Shown here: one piece after another, positions 38,160 to 48,300 of the stretch | How positions within the stretch are numbered: the stretch's first letter is position 1 | Layout: every line of letters begins with the position of its first letter | Source of the DNA: Phycisphaeraceae bacterium | GTDB lineage: Bacteria; Planctomycetota; Phycisphaerae; Phycisphaerales; UBA1924 | Direction of reading: 5' to 3' | Length of the DNA stretch: 64,000 nucleotides | Assembly (NCBI GenBank): GCA_019636515.1 | Contig: JAHBXI010000002.1 | Location: 434,001 to 498,000 of the forward strand | The notes under the pieces: model-generated | Told to the model about the DNA's origin: nothing | The model's input: the letters and a program-made list of their open reading frames with translations, nothing else | The model's database searches: none | Position numbers and translations under genes: made by a program

Positions 38160-38723
38160 TCATGGACGGGATCCGGACAGGACTCCCGCGAGGCGCCGGT
38201 ACCGGGCGGCCATGTCCTCGATCGCCGACGGGATGACGCGAACCTGTCCGATAACGCTCATGAAGTTCACATCCCCGCCCCAGCGGGGCACCAGGTGGAC
38301 GTGCAGGTGCTGCGGCACGCCCGCCCCGGCGGCCCGGCCCTGGTTGATTCCGATGTTGATCCCCTGCGGGTCGAGCGTCCGCTGCATGAGATCGGCGGCG
38401 ATCTCGGTCAATCTCCACAGGGCGTCCCTCTGGTCCGGGTCGTAGTCGAGCAGCGTGGGCCGGGCCTCCCCGAGCGCCACGAGCAGGTGCCCGTTCGCGT
38501 ACGGGAACGCGTTCAACAAGATCAGGCCATGATCGGTCCGGACGATGACGTGGTTTTTCACGTCGCTCGACGGGTCGCGCCAGTAGTCAAGCAGGAACGA
38601 CCCCGATCCCGCGGCGGGGGGGCCGGACGATTTTTCCTTCTCGTCCATGGCTTGCAGGTAGGCAAGGCGCCACGGGGCGGGGAGCGACGACGGCCCGAAC
38701 GAACGGTCGGCGGGGGGTTGCAT
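38160..38723 (-). CDS. HIT-family hydrolase (Ap4A phosphorylase-like)
   Basis: 187-residue histidine-triad protein. The triad 'HLHVHLVPRW' (HxHxHxx) is preceded by 'NHVIVRTDHGLILLNAFPYA' and 'NGHLLVALGEARP', matching HIT enzymes that cleave dinucleoside polyphosphates. The N-terminus 'LPAPWRLAYLQAM' resembles the APWR start of the Ap4A-phosphorylase-like subgroup, so I placed the start at ATG 38723 instead of a later Met. The CxxC zinc pair common in this subgroup is missing. It is divergent from the aminopeptidase gene. Confidence 0.88.
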   Translation of the reverse strand: MQPPADRSFGPSSLPAPWRLAYLQAMDEKEKSSGPPAAGSGSFLLDYWRDPSSDVKNHVIVRTDHGLILLNAFPYANGHLLVALGEARPTLLDYDPDQRDALWRLTEIAADLMQRTLDPQGINIGINQGRAAGAGVPQHLHVHLVPRWGGDVNFMSVIGQVRVIPSAIEDMAARYRRLAGVLSGSRP

Positions 38724-38820
38724 GAGAGCCGAGTGTACAACCCGTCCTCGGCGATCCGCTAGACTCCGCCGTGTCGGTGGGAAACAACCCGATCCGTGCC
38801 GGGCACGGGATGGAGAAGCC

Positions 38821-40353
38821 ATGTTCGAATCAGTGACCGTCGGCGGGCGAGGCAAGAGTGAGGTCCTGGTCCTCGGGGTTTTCCAGCCCTCCAGCGGGAA
38901 GGACCGCCTGGCCCTCGACCGCCAGACCGCCGGGCTGGATCCCAGTTCCTCCGGCGGCGACGCGCTCAAACGACCAGAGGCCACGGGGGAAGCCGGCAGT
39001 GTCGTTGAGGCGTACGCGGGCAAGCCGCTGCGATCGGGCCACTCTCGCGTCTGGATCCTCGGCCTGGGCAAGAAGGAGGGCCTCTCGACCGACGTGCTGA
39101 GGTCGGCGGCGGGGAACCTGGGCCGCCGCCTGGCGGCGAGCAAGGCCGTCTCGGCGCAGATCGAGGTTCTTCCCTGCTGCACCGCCGCCCGGATCGATGC
39201 GGGCGGCGCGGGTTCCGCGATCGGTGAGGGCCTGGGCCTGATCGGCTGGGTCTGCGACCAGTTCAAGGGAACCGGCGGCACGAAATCGGGGAGAAAAAAA
39301 CTCGCGGTCAAGGGACCGACCGAGCGGTTCAACGCGGGGCTTGAGCGCGGCCTGGGCCTGGCTCTGAGCGCCAACATCGCGCGCACGCTCAGCCAGACAC
39401 CTCCCAACATCGCCACGACGTCGTACATGGCGGACAGGGCACGCCGACTGGCCCGTGAGTGCGGCCTCAACTACCGCCTCTTCGAGGGCCAGGCCCTCGT
39501 CCGGGAGAAGTTTGAGGGCCTGATCAATGTCGGAAAGGCGAGTGAAAACAAGCCGTGCATGGTGCGGCTGGAATACTCACCCCGGCGGGGGCGCGCCGCT
39601 CGGGGCGTGGCCAGTCGCCCGCTCGTCCTGGTCGGAAAGACCATGACCTACGACACCGGCGGCCTGTCCTTGAAGGTCAACAACGGCATGGTGGGCATGA
39701 AGCGCGACAAGGACGGCGGGTGCGCCGTGCTGGGGGCGATGCACGCGATCGCGACCGTGGTCAAGCCCTCGCGCCCCGTTGTCGCGCTGCTGGCCATCGC
39801 CGAGAACTCGATCAGCGACGAGGCCTACCGCCCCGATGACGTGCTTACCTACCGCAACGGCGTGACCGTCGAAGTCACCAACACCGACGCGGAGGGTCGG
39901 CTGGTGCTCGCCGACGCCCTGTGCTGGGCCTGCGAGAAGGAGGACCCGTCCGCTATCGTCGACCTGGCCACCTTGACCGGAGGCGTGGTCGTCGCCCTGG
40001 GATCGACCTACTGCGGGATGTTCTGCGAGGACGATCGCCTGAGGTCCCGCATCGAGCGAGCCGCCGCCGCCGCCGGGGAGCGAGTCTGGAGGCTGCCCAT
40101 GCACGACGAGTACCGAGAACTGATGAAGAGCCCTGTCGCCGACATCGTCAACAGCAACCCCAATCGAAAGGCACACCCCATCCAGGGCGCGGCGTTCCTG
40201 AGTTATTTCGTCAAGGAGGGTGTCCCGTGGTGTCACCTTGACATTGCCGGCGTTCACGTCGCCGAGGCGAACAAGGGCTGTTTTATTGAAGGTCCCACCG
40301 GCTGGGGTGTGCGCACGCTCGCGTACCTGGCCGAGCAGGACAGCGCGGGGTAA
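38821..40353 (+). CDS. pepA: Leucyl aminopeptidase (M17 family)
   Basis: 510-residue cytosolic di-metal aminopeptidase. The C-terminal catalytic domain has the metal and catalytic residues in 'VGKTMTYDTGGLSLK' (Lys and Asp ligands plus catalytic Lys), 'GMKRDKDGG' (Asp) and 'NTDAEGRLVLADAL' (Asp, Glu and the bicarbonate-site Arg). 'NTDAEGR' is diagnostic for M17. The N-terminal domain is short and divergent. ATG 38821 has GGAGAAG just upstream. Intracellular peptide turnover is the expected role. Confidence 0.92.
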   Translation: MFESVTVGGRGKSEVLVLGVFQPSSGKDRLALDRQTAGLDPSSSGGDALKRPEATGEAGSVVEAYAGKPLRSGHSRVWILGLGKKEGLSTDVLRSAAGNLGRRLAASKAVSAQIEVLPCCTAARIDAGGAGSAIGEGLGLIGWVCDQFKGTGGTKSGRKKLAVKGPTERFNAGLERGLGLALSANIARTLSQTPPNIATTSYMADRARRLARECGLNYRLFEGQALVREKFEGLINVGKASENKPCMVRLEYSPRRGRAARGVASRPLVLVGKTMTYDTGGLSLKVNNGMVGMKRDKDGGCAVLGAMHAIATVVKPSRPVVALLAIAENSISDEAYRPDDVLTYRNGVTVEVTNTDAEGRLVLADALCWACEKEDPSAIVDLATLTGGVVVALGSTYCGMFCEDDRLRSRIERAAAAAGERVWRLPMHDEYRELMKSPVADIVNSNPNRKAHPIQGAAFLSYFVKEGVPWCHLDIAGVHVAEANKGCFIEGPTGWGVRTLAYLAEQDSAG

Positions 40354-40621
40354 ACCCTCGTCCATGGGCGCCGCAACAACCCCTCGTGACCACCAGGAGC
40401 GGGTCGTGCGATTACGGCCATCCCGGTTGCCTCTTCGATCCGTCGTTGCCTGGAGGATTGCCCGAGCCGCCGACCCCGCCGCCTCCGGGTTTCCCACCGG
40501 ATCCGCCGCTGGCGCCCTTGCCGCCGACGCCGCGAAAGCGAAGATGGGCCGCATGGCACGGCTCCCCGGTTCACGGCGTTGAGCCGCGAGCCGGCCGGAG
40601 TATCCCTCGTCGGGCGGTCGT

Positions 40622-42601
40622 TTATTGCCCGATGTGCTGGTCGAGGAACCTGGCGACCCGGTCGGTATAGAGCAGGCGGTTGTCCAGTTTCGCGAACCCG
40701 TGCCCTTCGTCGGGGAAGACCAGGAGTTGCGGCATCAGCGCGGGGTTGTCCCTGGCCTGGTCGCGCAGCGCCATCGCCAGTTGCACCGCCTCATCGATCG
40801 GCACCCTCGGGTCATTGAACCCGTGCGCGATGAACATCGGCACGCGGATCCGGTCGGCGCGGTGCAGGGGGGAGATTGACACGAGGAACTCGGGGTCGCT
40901 CAACGGGCCGTACTCGACCTCCCGGAGTTTGCGGCGGTACCCCGCCGTGCGCTCGAGGAAGGTCTTGAAGTTCACGATGCCGACGATGTTGACGCCGGCT
41001 CCGAAGACCGGCTGGCCAGACTCCTGGTCCTCGACCAGGCACGCCACCGACATGAAGCCTCCGTACGACCCTCCGAAGGTTGCGATTTTTCCGGGCTTGG
41101 CGTGGTTCTTGGCGACCAGCCACCGCGCGGCCTCGACCCCGTCCTTTACCGAGTCCCATCGGTTCTTGTAGTTATCCATCATGTGGAACTCGCGGCCGTA
41201 GCCGGTCGAGCCGCGCACGTTCGGCAGCATCATGCCGTACCCGCGGGCCAGCATGAACTGGTTGAACGCGCTGAACGACGGCCGATGCTGCCCTTCGGGC
41301 CCGCCGTGGTAGTTGACCACGAAGGGAACCGGCTTTCCCCTGGTCGCCCCCGGAGGAAGGAAGACAAACGCGGGAATCTCGACGCCGTCAAAACTCTTGT
41401 ATCGGACCAGTTCGGGAAGGGGAAACGACGTGAGGTCAATCCCCCGCGTGTCGGTGAACGTCACCTGCGCCGCCTGCACGCGGGCGGAGGACCCCACCTG
41501 CTCGGGAACGCGGTACGCGTACGCGACCCCCGCCGTCCGGGCGTTGCTGAGTGTCCACGTGACGGTCCGGTCGCGAAGGCCCGAGAGGGAGACCACGCCC
41601 TTCTCGATCGGCGGAAGGACGATCGCGTTGAACTCGGGGAGTTTGAAGAGGTGAAGGACCCCGTACCCATCCTCGTTGACCGTCACCGCGAGCAGGTCTT
41701 TCTCCCGGCTGATCGCCGCGGAGTCGATCTCGAACTTCGCCAGGCGGTCGAGGGGCTGGGTCACCGAGCCGGACTCGAGGTCCTTGACGAACAACTGTCG
41801 GCGCCCGTCGATGAGGTCGGAGATCATCAGCACGCGCCGCTCACCGGGGAGGAACCCCACCGCCGAGTTGGCACGCGTCCCTGGCTCGGCCCCGGGGATC
41901 TCAATCGGAACCTCGGTCAACTCGCCGGTGGTCGTGTCGAGGAGGTGAACGGTTGAATCGGAGATGCTCTTGTACTGCTGGACCAGGAGCCGCTTGCCGT
42001 CGGCGGACGCCGCCGCGCACGCCCAACTTCCCTCCCTGGCCAGCACGCGAGTGATGGCGCCCGTCTGCCCGGCCGGGCCGAAGTCGTACCGGTAGACGTA
42101 GAAATCCGTCGGGCTGGCGTCGTTGGCCGAGAAGTAGAACCCCGAGGAGTCGTCGAGCCAGGCGTTTACCGAGTGCTGAACCCGAGGGTCGTCGGTGATC
42201 GCCACGACCTCGTTCGATGGGCCGAGCATCGAGATCTGCGTGTTCTCGTTCCCTCCGACCGCCGCCGTCAGCACGACCCGGGACCCATCCGGGGAGACCG
42301 TGTAGCCGGAGATCCCGTCGGTGAACGACGTGAGACGTTCGAGTCCGCCCGCCGCGGCGTCGGCCTTGCCGTTGCGAGAACGGTACAACTGGCCGACCCC
42401 GTCGGGCCAGTCGACCACGTAGAGCGTCCCGTCGGCAAGCAGCGTGGGACGCGAGGGCGTCCGGATCCGCATGAATTGCTCGATACTCGGCTCATGGCCG
42501 GCGGAGCGGGCCGCCGGCGGCTCGGCTTGCCGGGCCGTGGCGGAGAGGTTGGCGAGCATGGTGACGGCCAGCGCCGCGGTCACGTGTTGAAGGGTGGTCA
42601 T
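40622..42601 (-). CDS. Exported prolyl-oligopeptidase family (S9) peptidase
   Basis: 659 residues: signal peptide, a beta-propeller region (about 45-390) and a C-terminal alpha/beta-hydrolase domain. The nucleophile is S512 in 'GGSYGGFM', the acid D597 in 'GFNDPRVP' and the base H634 in 'DEGHGFAK', in the order typical of S9. It resembles acylaminoacyl-peptidase or dipeptidyl-peptidase-like S9 enzymes. ATG 42601 is preferred over ATG 42610 because GAGG then lies at a workable distance. The gene converges on pepA; 268 bp between them hold only a proline-rich reading frame that I do not consider real. Confidence 0.9.
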   Translation of the reverse strand: MTTLQHVTAALAVTMLANLSATARQAEPPAARSAGHEPSIEQFMRIRTPSRPTLLADGTLYVVDWPDGVGQLYRSRNGKADAAAGGLERLTSFTDGISGYTVSPDGSRVVLTAAVGGNENTQISMLGPSNEVVAITDDPRVQHSVNAWLDDSSGFYFSANDASPTDFYVYRYDFGPAGQTGAITRVLAREGSWACAAASADGKRLLVQQYKSISDSTVHLLDTTTGELTEVPIEIPGAEPGTRANSAVGFLPGERRVLMISDLIDGRRQLFVKDLESGSVTQPLDRLAKFEIDSAAISREKDLLAVTVNEDGYGVLHLFKLPEFNAIVLPPIEKGVVSLSGLRDRTVTWTLSNARTAGVAYAYRVPEQVGSSARVQAAQVTFTDTRGIDLTSFPLPELVRYKSFDGVEIPAFVFLPPGATRGKPVPFVVNYHGGPEGQHRPSFSAFNQFMLARGYGMMLPNVRGSTGYGREFHMMDNYKNRWDSVKDGVEAARWLVAKNHAKPGKIATFGGSYGGFMSVACLVEDQESGQPVFGAGVNIVGIVNFKTFLERTAGYRRKLREVEYGPLSDPEFLVSISPLHRADRIRVPMFIAHGFNDPRVPIDEAVQLAMALRDQARDNPALMPQLLVFPDEGHGFAKLDNRLLYTDRVARFLDQHIGQ

Positions 42602-42654
42602 CGAAAGCATCCTCAATGGGAGTGTTGTGGGCGAGCAGCGCTGCCCGGGCCTTG

Positions 42655-42897
42655 TCAACGGAGCAACATCACGAAAATGAACGCCGCCGCGGCGGTCGCC
42701 GCCGTGACGACGACCCACGCGGGGACTTTTTTGTCCGTCGCGTCGGACATGACATGCCCGCACGCGTGGCACCACTCGGCCTCGTCATAGATATCACGGC
42801 CGCATCGCGGGCACGGCCTGGTTTCACCGCCGAAGCGTTCGAGGTCGGCTTCCTGCGGACCTTCATCCGCCTCGCGGTAGACGCGTTGGCTGGGCAT
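42655..42897 (-). CDS. Small zinc-ribbon membrane protein
   Basis: 80-residue protein with a zinc ribbon ('CPRCGRDIYDEAEWCHACGH', two CxxC knuckles) and one C-terminal membrane helix ('WVVVTAATAAAAFIFVML'). ATG 42897 has GGAGG seven bases upstream, so it is a real gene. It lies just upstream of the S9 peptidase on the same strand and is probably co-transcribed. The function is unknown. Confidence 0.8.
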   Translation of the reverse strand: MPSQRVYREADEGPQEADLERFGGETRPCPRCGRDIYDEAEWCHACGHVMSDATDKKVPAWVVVTAATAAAAFIFVMLLR

Positions 42898-43019
42898 CAC
42901 CGGTCCTCCACAGCAGGAACCCTTCACGGCCATCGTCAATGGTAGGTGTCGGAGGCGGAGGTCGCGCGGCGATCGCGCGGCGGCCGCGCGAACCCGTGGG
43001 TCGATCCGGCACCCCCTGG

Positions 43020-43214
43020 CCGGCGACGCCTCGGGCGCCTTTCAGGGCAAGCGCCCGTGGTCCAGGCACGCTCCGCCAAACCCCTGCCCGCCTTGCGGCT
43101 GGGACAGGGGTGGAGGGAAATGAGGTGGGCCGACCGGCACCGGAGGCCGGCAGCCCCCTGCACCCGGGCTTGTACACCAACTCGCGAAAGGAATCGCCGC
43201 GATTTGCCTTTTTT
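43020..43214 (+). ncRNA. Candidate structured RNA or leader upstream of the HTH regulator
   Basis: Successive stem-loops at 43033-43056 and 43080-43111 end in a terminator-like hairpin with a T-run at 43209-43214, all pointing towards the regulator gene at 43367. This is the layout of either a small RNA or a transcription-attenuating leader. No family was recognised; GC-rich DNA makes hairpins common, so this is tentative. Confidence 0.25.
43187..43214 (+). terminator. Intrinsic-terminator-like hairpin 150 bp before the HTH gene
   Basis: AAAGGAATCG, a CCG loop, then CGATT-TG-CCTTT (10 pairs with a two-base bulge) running into TTTTTT. On the plus strand this has stem and T-run in the right order. 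Confidence 0.45.
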
Positions 43215-43366
43215 CCGTGAAGGGATGTGAGGTGGGCGCACGTTCTGCCCGCCGGGCGCACGAAAGTGTCACCTTCGCGAGAGATCCGCGCCGATGTAAC
43301 CGGAGCAGGAAGCGCCGCGCCGACTTCAGGTCGCGCGGGATGTTCCCCGGAAAGGGAGATCGAGGC

Positions 43367-44614
43367 ATGGAAGCCGAGTCACTACGACGAGCCAGGGTTG
43401 ATCAACTCCTGGACCTGGCCGCGACCTACAAGGGCCTCAACCGACGCCAACTCGCCGATGCCCTCGGTCGAGATCAGACCAAACTCTCCCCCGCCTCGGG
43501 GAACCCGAAACTCGATTACCTCGTCCGGCTCGCCGAGATCCTTGACTGGCCCATCGGCAACGTGGCCGATGCGATCTGGGAACGAGCGGGCCTGCCCGCG
43601 ACCGAACGGGGACTCGGAGGCTCATTCGACCACTGGAACGACCTTGCCCGCAAGTCGCACCGGGAGGGTGATTTTCGCGGCATGATCGATGCCGCTCGCC
43701 GCATGTGGTCCTGCGCGGCGACGCCGCAGCAGCGGGCTCTGTCGATGCTCCGGGAGTCGGGAGGATGGGATGGCCTGGGTCGCTACGCCCAGGAACTCGA
43801 CGTGCTGCGCCGCGGGCTCGCCGAGTCGCCCATCGATCGCGACACGTCAACCCTTCTGACCGCGAACCTTGCCAACACCTACTTCACGCTCGGGCACCTG
43901 GTCGAAGGTCGCTCGATCGCCAGGGACCTGGCCGAGCGGCTCGAGGCGGCTCGGCCCGTCGAGCGTGCCCCTCGGGCCGCGCTGGCCTTCTCTCGCTACG
44001 TCATGGGGAATGCCGGGCGCTCCCTGGCCGGTCACGACTCCGCCAATGCCCAGTTCCACGCCTCGGAGGCGATCCGCGCGTACGAAGCCTCCTCGTGGCT
44101 CTACCTCACCCTCGCCGACGAGTTCGGCAACGACGCGTGGCGGGGCATCGCCGGCACGTGCGCCGGCGGCATCCTCGCCTGCGAGGTTGACCTGGGCCAA
44201 CGCTCCCCGGATTCCGCCGTCGAAGAACTCACCGACGGGCTTGGCGCGGTCATCGACGCCTCCGACGGACTGGTCGGGGACCGACTCGAAAGTTACGGAT
44301 GGTGGTGTGTCTTTGGGTGCGAGGTGGCGATCCGGCACATGCACGGGCGGGACCTGGCCAAGGCCGTCGCGATCTTCACCAACAAGGGGTACGAGATCGC
44401 CGATCGACTCGACAACTGGGCCATGCGTGAGCGGCTCTTTACCCTCGAGTATGTTCAAAGGCACCGGGCCGCCGAGGACGGGGACCCCGATTCGGACTGG
44501 TCCATCGACCAGGAGGAAGTGAAAGTGATCGTGGGGACCATGGGCCGATTCCCGATGTTCCGCTCGACCGGATGGAGAATCCTCCAGACGGCGACGGTGG
44601 TGGACGAGCGGTGA
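43367..44614 (+). CDS. HTH (XRE-like) regulator with helical-repeat domain
   Basis: 415 residues. Residues 10-70 form an XRE-like helix-turn-helix ('GLNRRQLADALGRDQTKL' followed by 'NPKLDYLVRLAEILDWPIGN'). The remaining 340 residues are predicted all-helical with TPR-like repeats ('TANLANTYFTLGHLVEGRSIA', 'AKAVAIFTNKGYEIADRLDN' region) and no enzymatic motif. HTH plus TPR-like repeats is the layout of RRNPP-type peptide-sensing regulators, although sequence similarity to them is not evident. ATG 43367 has GGGAG nearby. The next gene encodes a small exported protein 16 bp downstream, so the two likely form one transcript. Confidence 0.75.
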   Translation: MEAESLRRARVDQLLDLAATYKGLNRRQLADALGRDQTKLSPASGNPKLDYLVRLAEILDWPIGNVADAIWERAGLPATERGLGGSFDHWNDLARKSHREGDFRGMIDAARRMWSCAATPQQRALSMLRESGGWDGLGRYAQELDVLRRGLAESPIDRDTSTLLTANLANTYFTLGHLVEGRSIARDLAERLEAARPVERAPRAALAFSRYVMGNAGRSLAGHDSANAQFHASEAIRAYEASSWLYLTLADEFGNDAWRGIAGTCAGGILACEVDLGQRSPDSAVEELTDGLGAVIDASDGLVGDRLESYGWWCVFGCEVAIRHMHGRDLAKAVAIFTNKGYEIADRLDNWAMRERLFTLEYVQRHRAAEDGDPDSDWSIDQEEVKVIVGTMGRFPMFRSTGWRILQTATVVDER

Positions 44615-44630
44615 CGAAGGGAGCCAGACG

Positions 44631-45203
44631 ATGAACACCAAAGACCACGCGCGGATCTTCCCCGTCATCGCCATGCTCGCCGGCGGGATCCTGCCCGCCT
44701 CGGTTGCGAGCACGGCCGTTGCCCAGTCCGCCCAGGTCAATCCGGGCGGATCCACCACGACCACCACCAGCAGCGATTCCATCAGGGCCCACAACGAACA
44801 GGGACGCCATACGTTGACCCCATCGGGCCGGGCGTCGGGCGGCATGTCCGATTGGTTTGGAGATGCCTCGAACATTGACCAGATCGCCCGGGCGACGTCC
44901 GGCGGTCACGGATGGGACGATCACTCGGGGATCATCGACGGGATCGATTGGCTCCTGGACGTACTCGCTACGCCCCGCCGTGCGCACGGCGGGATCGTGG
45001 TTCGGTCCGGCCGTGATTCCGACATGGACCGATCGGGAGATCGCGTGTCCGTCGAATCCGGCGTACGGCCGGTCGGCCATCGCGAGATCGGGCCCGGCCG
45101 GGGTGAATCGGCGACGATTCCCGCGCCGGGGATTGCCGTCCCCGCCGCGATGTTGCTGGCATGCCGAGCGGCTCGCCGCCGCCGTCCGTTGGTCATCTGG
45201 TGA
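44631..45203 (+). CDS. Small exported protein with PEP-CTERM-like tail
   Basis: 190 residues with an N-terminal signal peptide ('AMLAGGILPASVASTAVAQS'), a low-complexity mature part rich in Ser, Thr, Gly and Asp, and a C-terminus 'IPAPGIAVPAAMLLACRAAR' with further Arg that looks like a degenerate PEP-CTERM sorting signal. There is no known domain. AAGGGA precedes ATG 44631. It is 16 bp downstream of the HTH regulator, so their functions may be linked. Confidence 0.7.
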   Translation: MNTKDHARIFPVIAMLAGGILPASVASTAVAQSAQVNPGGSTTTTTSSDSIRAHNEQGRHTLTPSGRASGGMSDWFGDASNIDQIARATSGGHGWDDHSGIIDGIDWLLDVLATPRRAHGGIVVRSGRDSDMDRSGDRVSVESGVRPVGHREIGPGRGESATIPAPGIAVPAAMLLACRAARRRRPLVIW

Positions 45204-45342
45204 CGGCACTCCCGATCCCTGATCCCGTCGTTGGCGTACAGTGATCCGTGGGGATGGCGAAGCCGTCGGCCGCCGTGACGGGTCGAGGTCACCCGTCGCG
45301 TTCCCATGGCCGATAGTGCTTCGTGGAGGACGGGTTTTTCTG

Positions 45343-48300
45343 ATGCCCGACCACGCGCCGCTGAGTTCCACGACGCCCGCGGGCAATACCCCGCCCCTCG
45401 ACCCAGACCGTGTCGAGGGTGTGATGCGCGCCCTGAGACGCCTGCGGACAAAGGCGTGGGTTGTGCTGGTTGCCTGGGCCCTGGCCAGCATTGCCGGCAT
45501 CATCGCCGCCGGACTGACCGTCGTGGCTCTCGCGGACTACTCCCTGAGAACACCACCAACTCTCAGGATCGGGCTGCTGGCGGTCGGTTTGTTAGGATTG
45601 TGGTCGTTGCTGCGTACTCGTCTTGGCCCGGTGATCTTGTTCAAGCCCCCGCTGGTTGAGATCGCGCTTCGCGTCGAGAAGACAGACCAGGCTCGGCGAG
45701 CCGGTCTGAGCGGGCGACTGGCCTCATCGGTGGAGTTCGCGGCTTGCCAGGTCTCCGGTTCGATGGATAAGGACCGAGCCGCGTACCTGATACGAGACTC
45801 GATGGATCGGCTCGAGTCCTCGGGGGCCATGGTGGGGGTTGTGCGTGCGCGAGGCGCCTGGCGGGCCGCGTTGCTCGCGATGTGCCTGGCACTGCCGGGC
45901 ATCGGATTGTCCGCGTGGCGGCCGGATCTTGCCCAGATCGCGGCCCGGCGGCTGCTGACCCCCTGGTCCGACGCGGCCTGGCCCAAGCGGACCATGCTCG
46001 CCGATGTCACGGGCGTGATGGTTCATTCCTCTCGCGCCTCACTGCCGGTCAGGGCGGCCGTGGCGCACGGGTTCTCCTCCACGCCGGATGTCTGGATCCG
46101 CTACCGCCTGGTGGTGGATGGATCGTCGGGACCATGGCGATCGGAACTTCTGACGCCCCAAGGGCGGCGTGCCGTCTCCTCGGACGGCCGCCTGGAGGGC
46201 GATCTTGTCGAGCGACTGATCGAGCCGGCGCACACGACCGCAGACCGAAGCACGGCCGGCCATGGCGAGGTTGAGTATCGCTTCATAAGCATGGACGACC
46301 AGACGCCCCTGGCTCGCATCATGCTGGTCGATCCTCCCGTCATCGCCCGGTCGATTGTCTCGGTCGAGCCGCCGGACTACGCCAAGGGCATGACGGGGGC
46401 GTTCTTCGCGGGCTCGCATTCCATCACGGAGGCCGACGGCATGGCGCCGGTCGGGCCGGTGCTCGCCGGTTCGTCGGTGACGATCCGATCATTCCTGAAC
46501 AAGCCGGTTCCCGCCCCCGAAGGCGGGGCGGCGTCCGTTTTCGTCGGGCCTCTACCCGCCGACGGGTCAATCACCGCCGATGGCGACGCCTGGGTCGTAC
46601 GGTTCACGGCCGAATCGCCTGTTCGCGTGGTGATGGTGCCCCGCGACGAGTTCGGGATCTCCAGCCAGTCCGAGACGGTGATCGGCGTCACGGTCCACAC
46701 GGATCAGCCCCCCGCGTCGTCGGTGCTTGTTCCCGCGCAGGACGAGGGCGTCCTGCCGACCGCGACGGTTGCGATTGAAGCCGAAGGCCGAGATGACGTC
46801 GGACTTGAGCACGCGGCGATCGAGGTCGTCTTGTCGTCGGCCGCGCCGGGTTCGCCGGGGGCCCGGCGGCCCCCGTCCGATCCTGTCCGCATCGCCTCGG
46901 CCGTGGGCCGTGGATCGGACGGCACGATCGAATCAAGGGTTCGCGTCCAGGCCCAACTCCGGTTGTCCGATCTTGAGGCAAAGCCGGGCGACGAGATCGT
47001 CGTGACCGCGGTTGCCAAGGACGTGTTCCGGCGAGACGGGATCGAGCACGAGGAGGTGCGGTCACTCGCCCGTCGGCTCTTTGTCCTGTCCGAGGCGCAA
47101 CTGGTCGAGCAGGTCCTGAGCGAACTGGTCGCGGTGCGGGATGCGGCGATCCGCCTCGATCGTGACCAGGAAGAACTGATGGAGAATCGAGGCACGCGCA
47201 CGGCGGCACGCCAGATTGCCGGTCAGCGTTCGATCGGCCAGCGGCTGATTCCCCCGTCTGAACTCATTGATCGACTCGCCGGGAGACTATCTCGCAACGG
47301 CCTGGAGGATCAGGCGTTGACGGGGATGCTCGCCGACGCCGCCGAGGCCGCGCGGATCGCCGCCGAGGAATCCCAACGCGCCGCCGAGTCGCTCCAGGCC
47401 GCCGATCGGCTCGCCGAATCGGGGGAGGATTCCGACGCCGCGAGCGAGGCCGCGCTCTCGGATGCCGCCGATTCCCAGCGACGAGTCCGTGACGAACTCT
47501 CGTCGCTTGTTTCCATGCTCGACCGAGGCCAGGACGGCTGGACGGTCAGGCGAGAGGTGAGCCGCCTGCTTGACCAGCAGCGCGATCTCCTGGAAGAAAC
47601 AAGGCGCCAGACCGCCGAGACGTCGGGGAAGACCACCGACCGTTTGTCGGCGGAGGAGCGTGAGCGGCTCTTGGCCCTGGCCGACCGCCAGCGGGAGTTG
47701 TCCTCCCGGACCGAGGAGGCGATACGCCAGATCGAACAGCGTGCCGATGCGATCGAGCAGGCGGACCCGGGGCAGAGCCAGGCGATGCGAGAGGCCGCAC
47801 AGCAGGGACGCGAGCAGCGTGTCCCGGACAGCCAGCGCCAGGCCGCCCAGGCCATCACCGAGAACCGGTCCCGATCGGCCAACGAACTCCAGCAGCAGGC
47901 CGTGGAAGCGATGGCCGAGATGCTGCGGCGATTCGACCAGTCCGAGCGCCGGCGAGACGAGGCCCTTCGGCGTGTCCTGGCCGAACTTACCGACCAGATC
48001 AACGCCCTGATCGCTCGGCAGCGGGATCAACTCGACGCTCTTGACCGTGCCGGTCCCGACCTGCCCGGGTCGGGCCTTGACGCGGGCATGATCCCGCTTC
48101 ACGCCTCGACGGTCGCCCTCGCGGCGGAGGTTGCCCAGGGTTCGCAGGCGGCTCGATCCGTCGCCGAGCCGCTCGGGCGCGCTTCGTCGGCTCAGGGCCG
48201 CGCGATCGCCGAACTTCGTCGGCCGACGCCGGCCGCGGACACCGTCCGAGAGCACGAGAACCAGAGCCTGTCTTCCCTGGGTGAAGCGCTCACGATGGCA

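Larger units (their letters stand above)
42898..43366. other. Hairpin-rich divergent intergenic region
   Basis: 469 bp with no gene. It contains several strong inverted repeats: CGCGCGGC/GCCGCGCG (42974-42990), GGGCGC/GCGCCC (43033-43056), ACCCCTG with CAGGGGT (43080-43111), and an intrinsic-terminator-like hairpin at 43187-43214. GAGGTGGGC occurs twice (about 43124 and 43229). No known riboswitch, RNase P, tmRNA or SRP signature was recognised. Confidence 0.6.

Noticed and set aside
40386-40670. Proline-rich reading frame between pepA and the S9 peptidase gene
   Set aside because: 'PPTPPPPGFPPDPP' looks gene-like, but it overlaps the end of the S9 gene, lacks a ribosome binding site and has no domain.
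42940-43366. RNase P RNA, tmRNA, SRP RNA or a known riboswitch in the hairpin-rich spacer
   Set aside because: None of the conserved cores of these RNAs was found on either strand.
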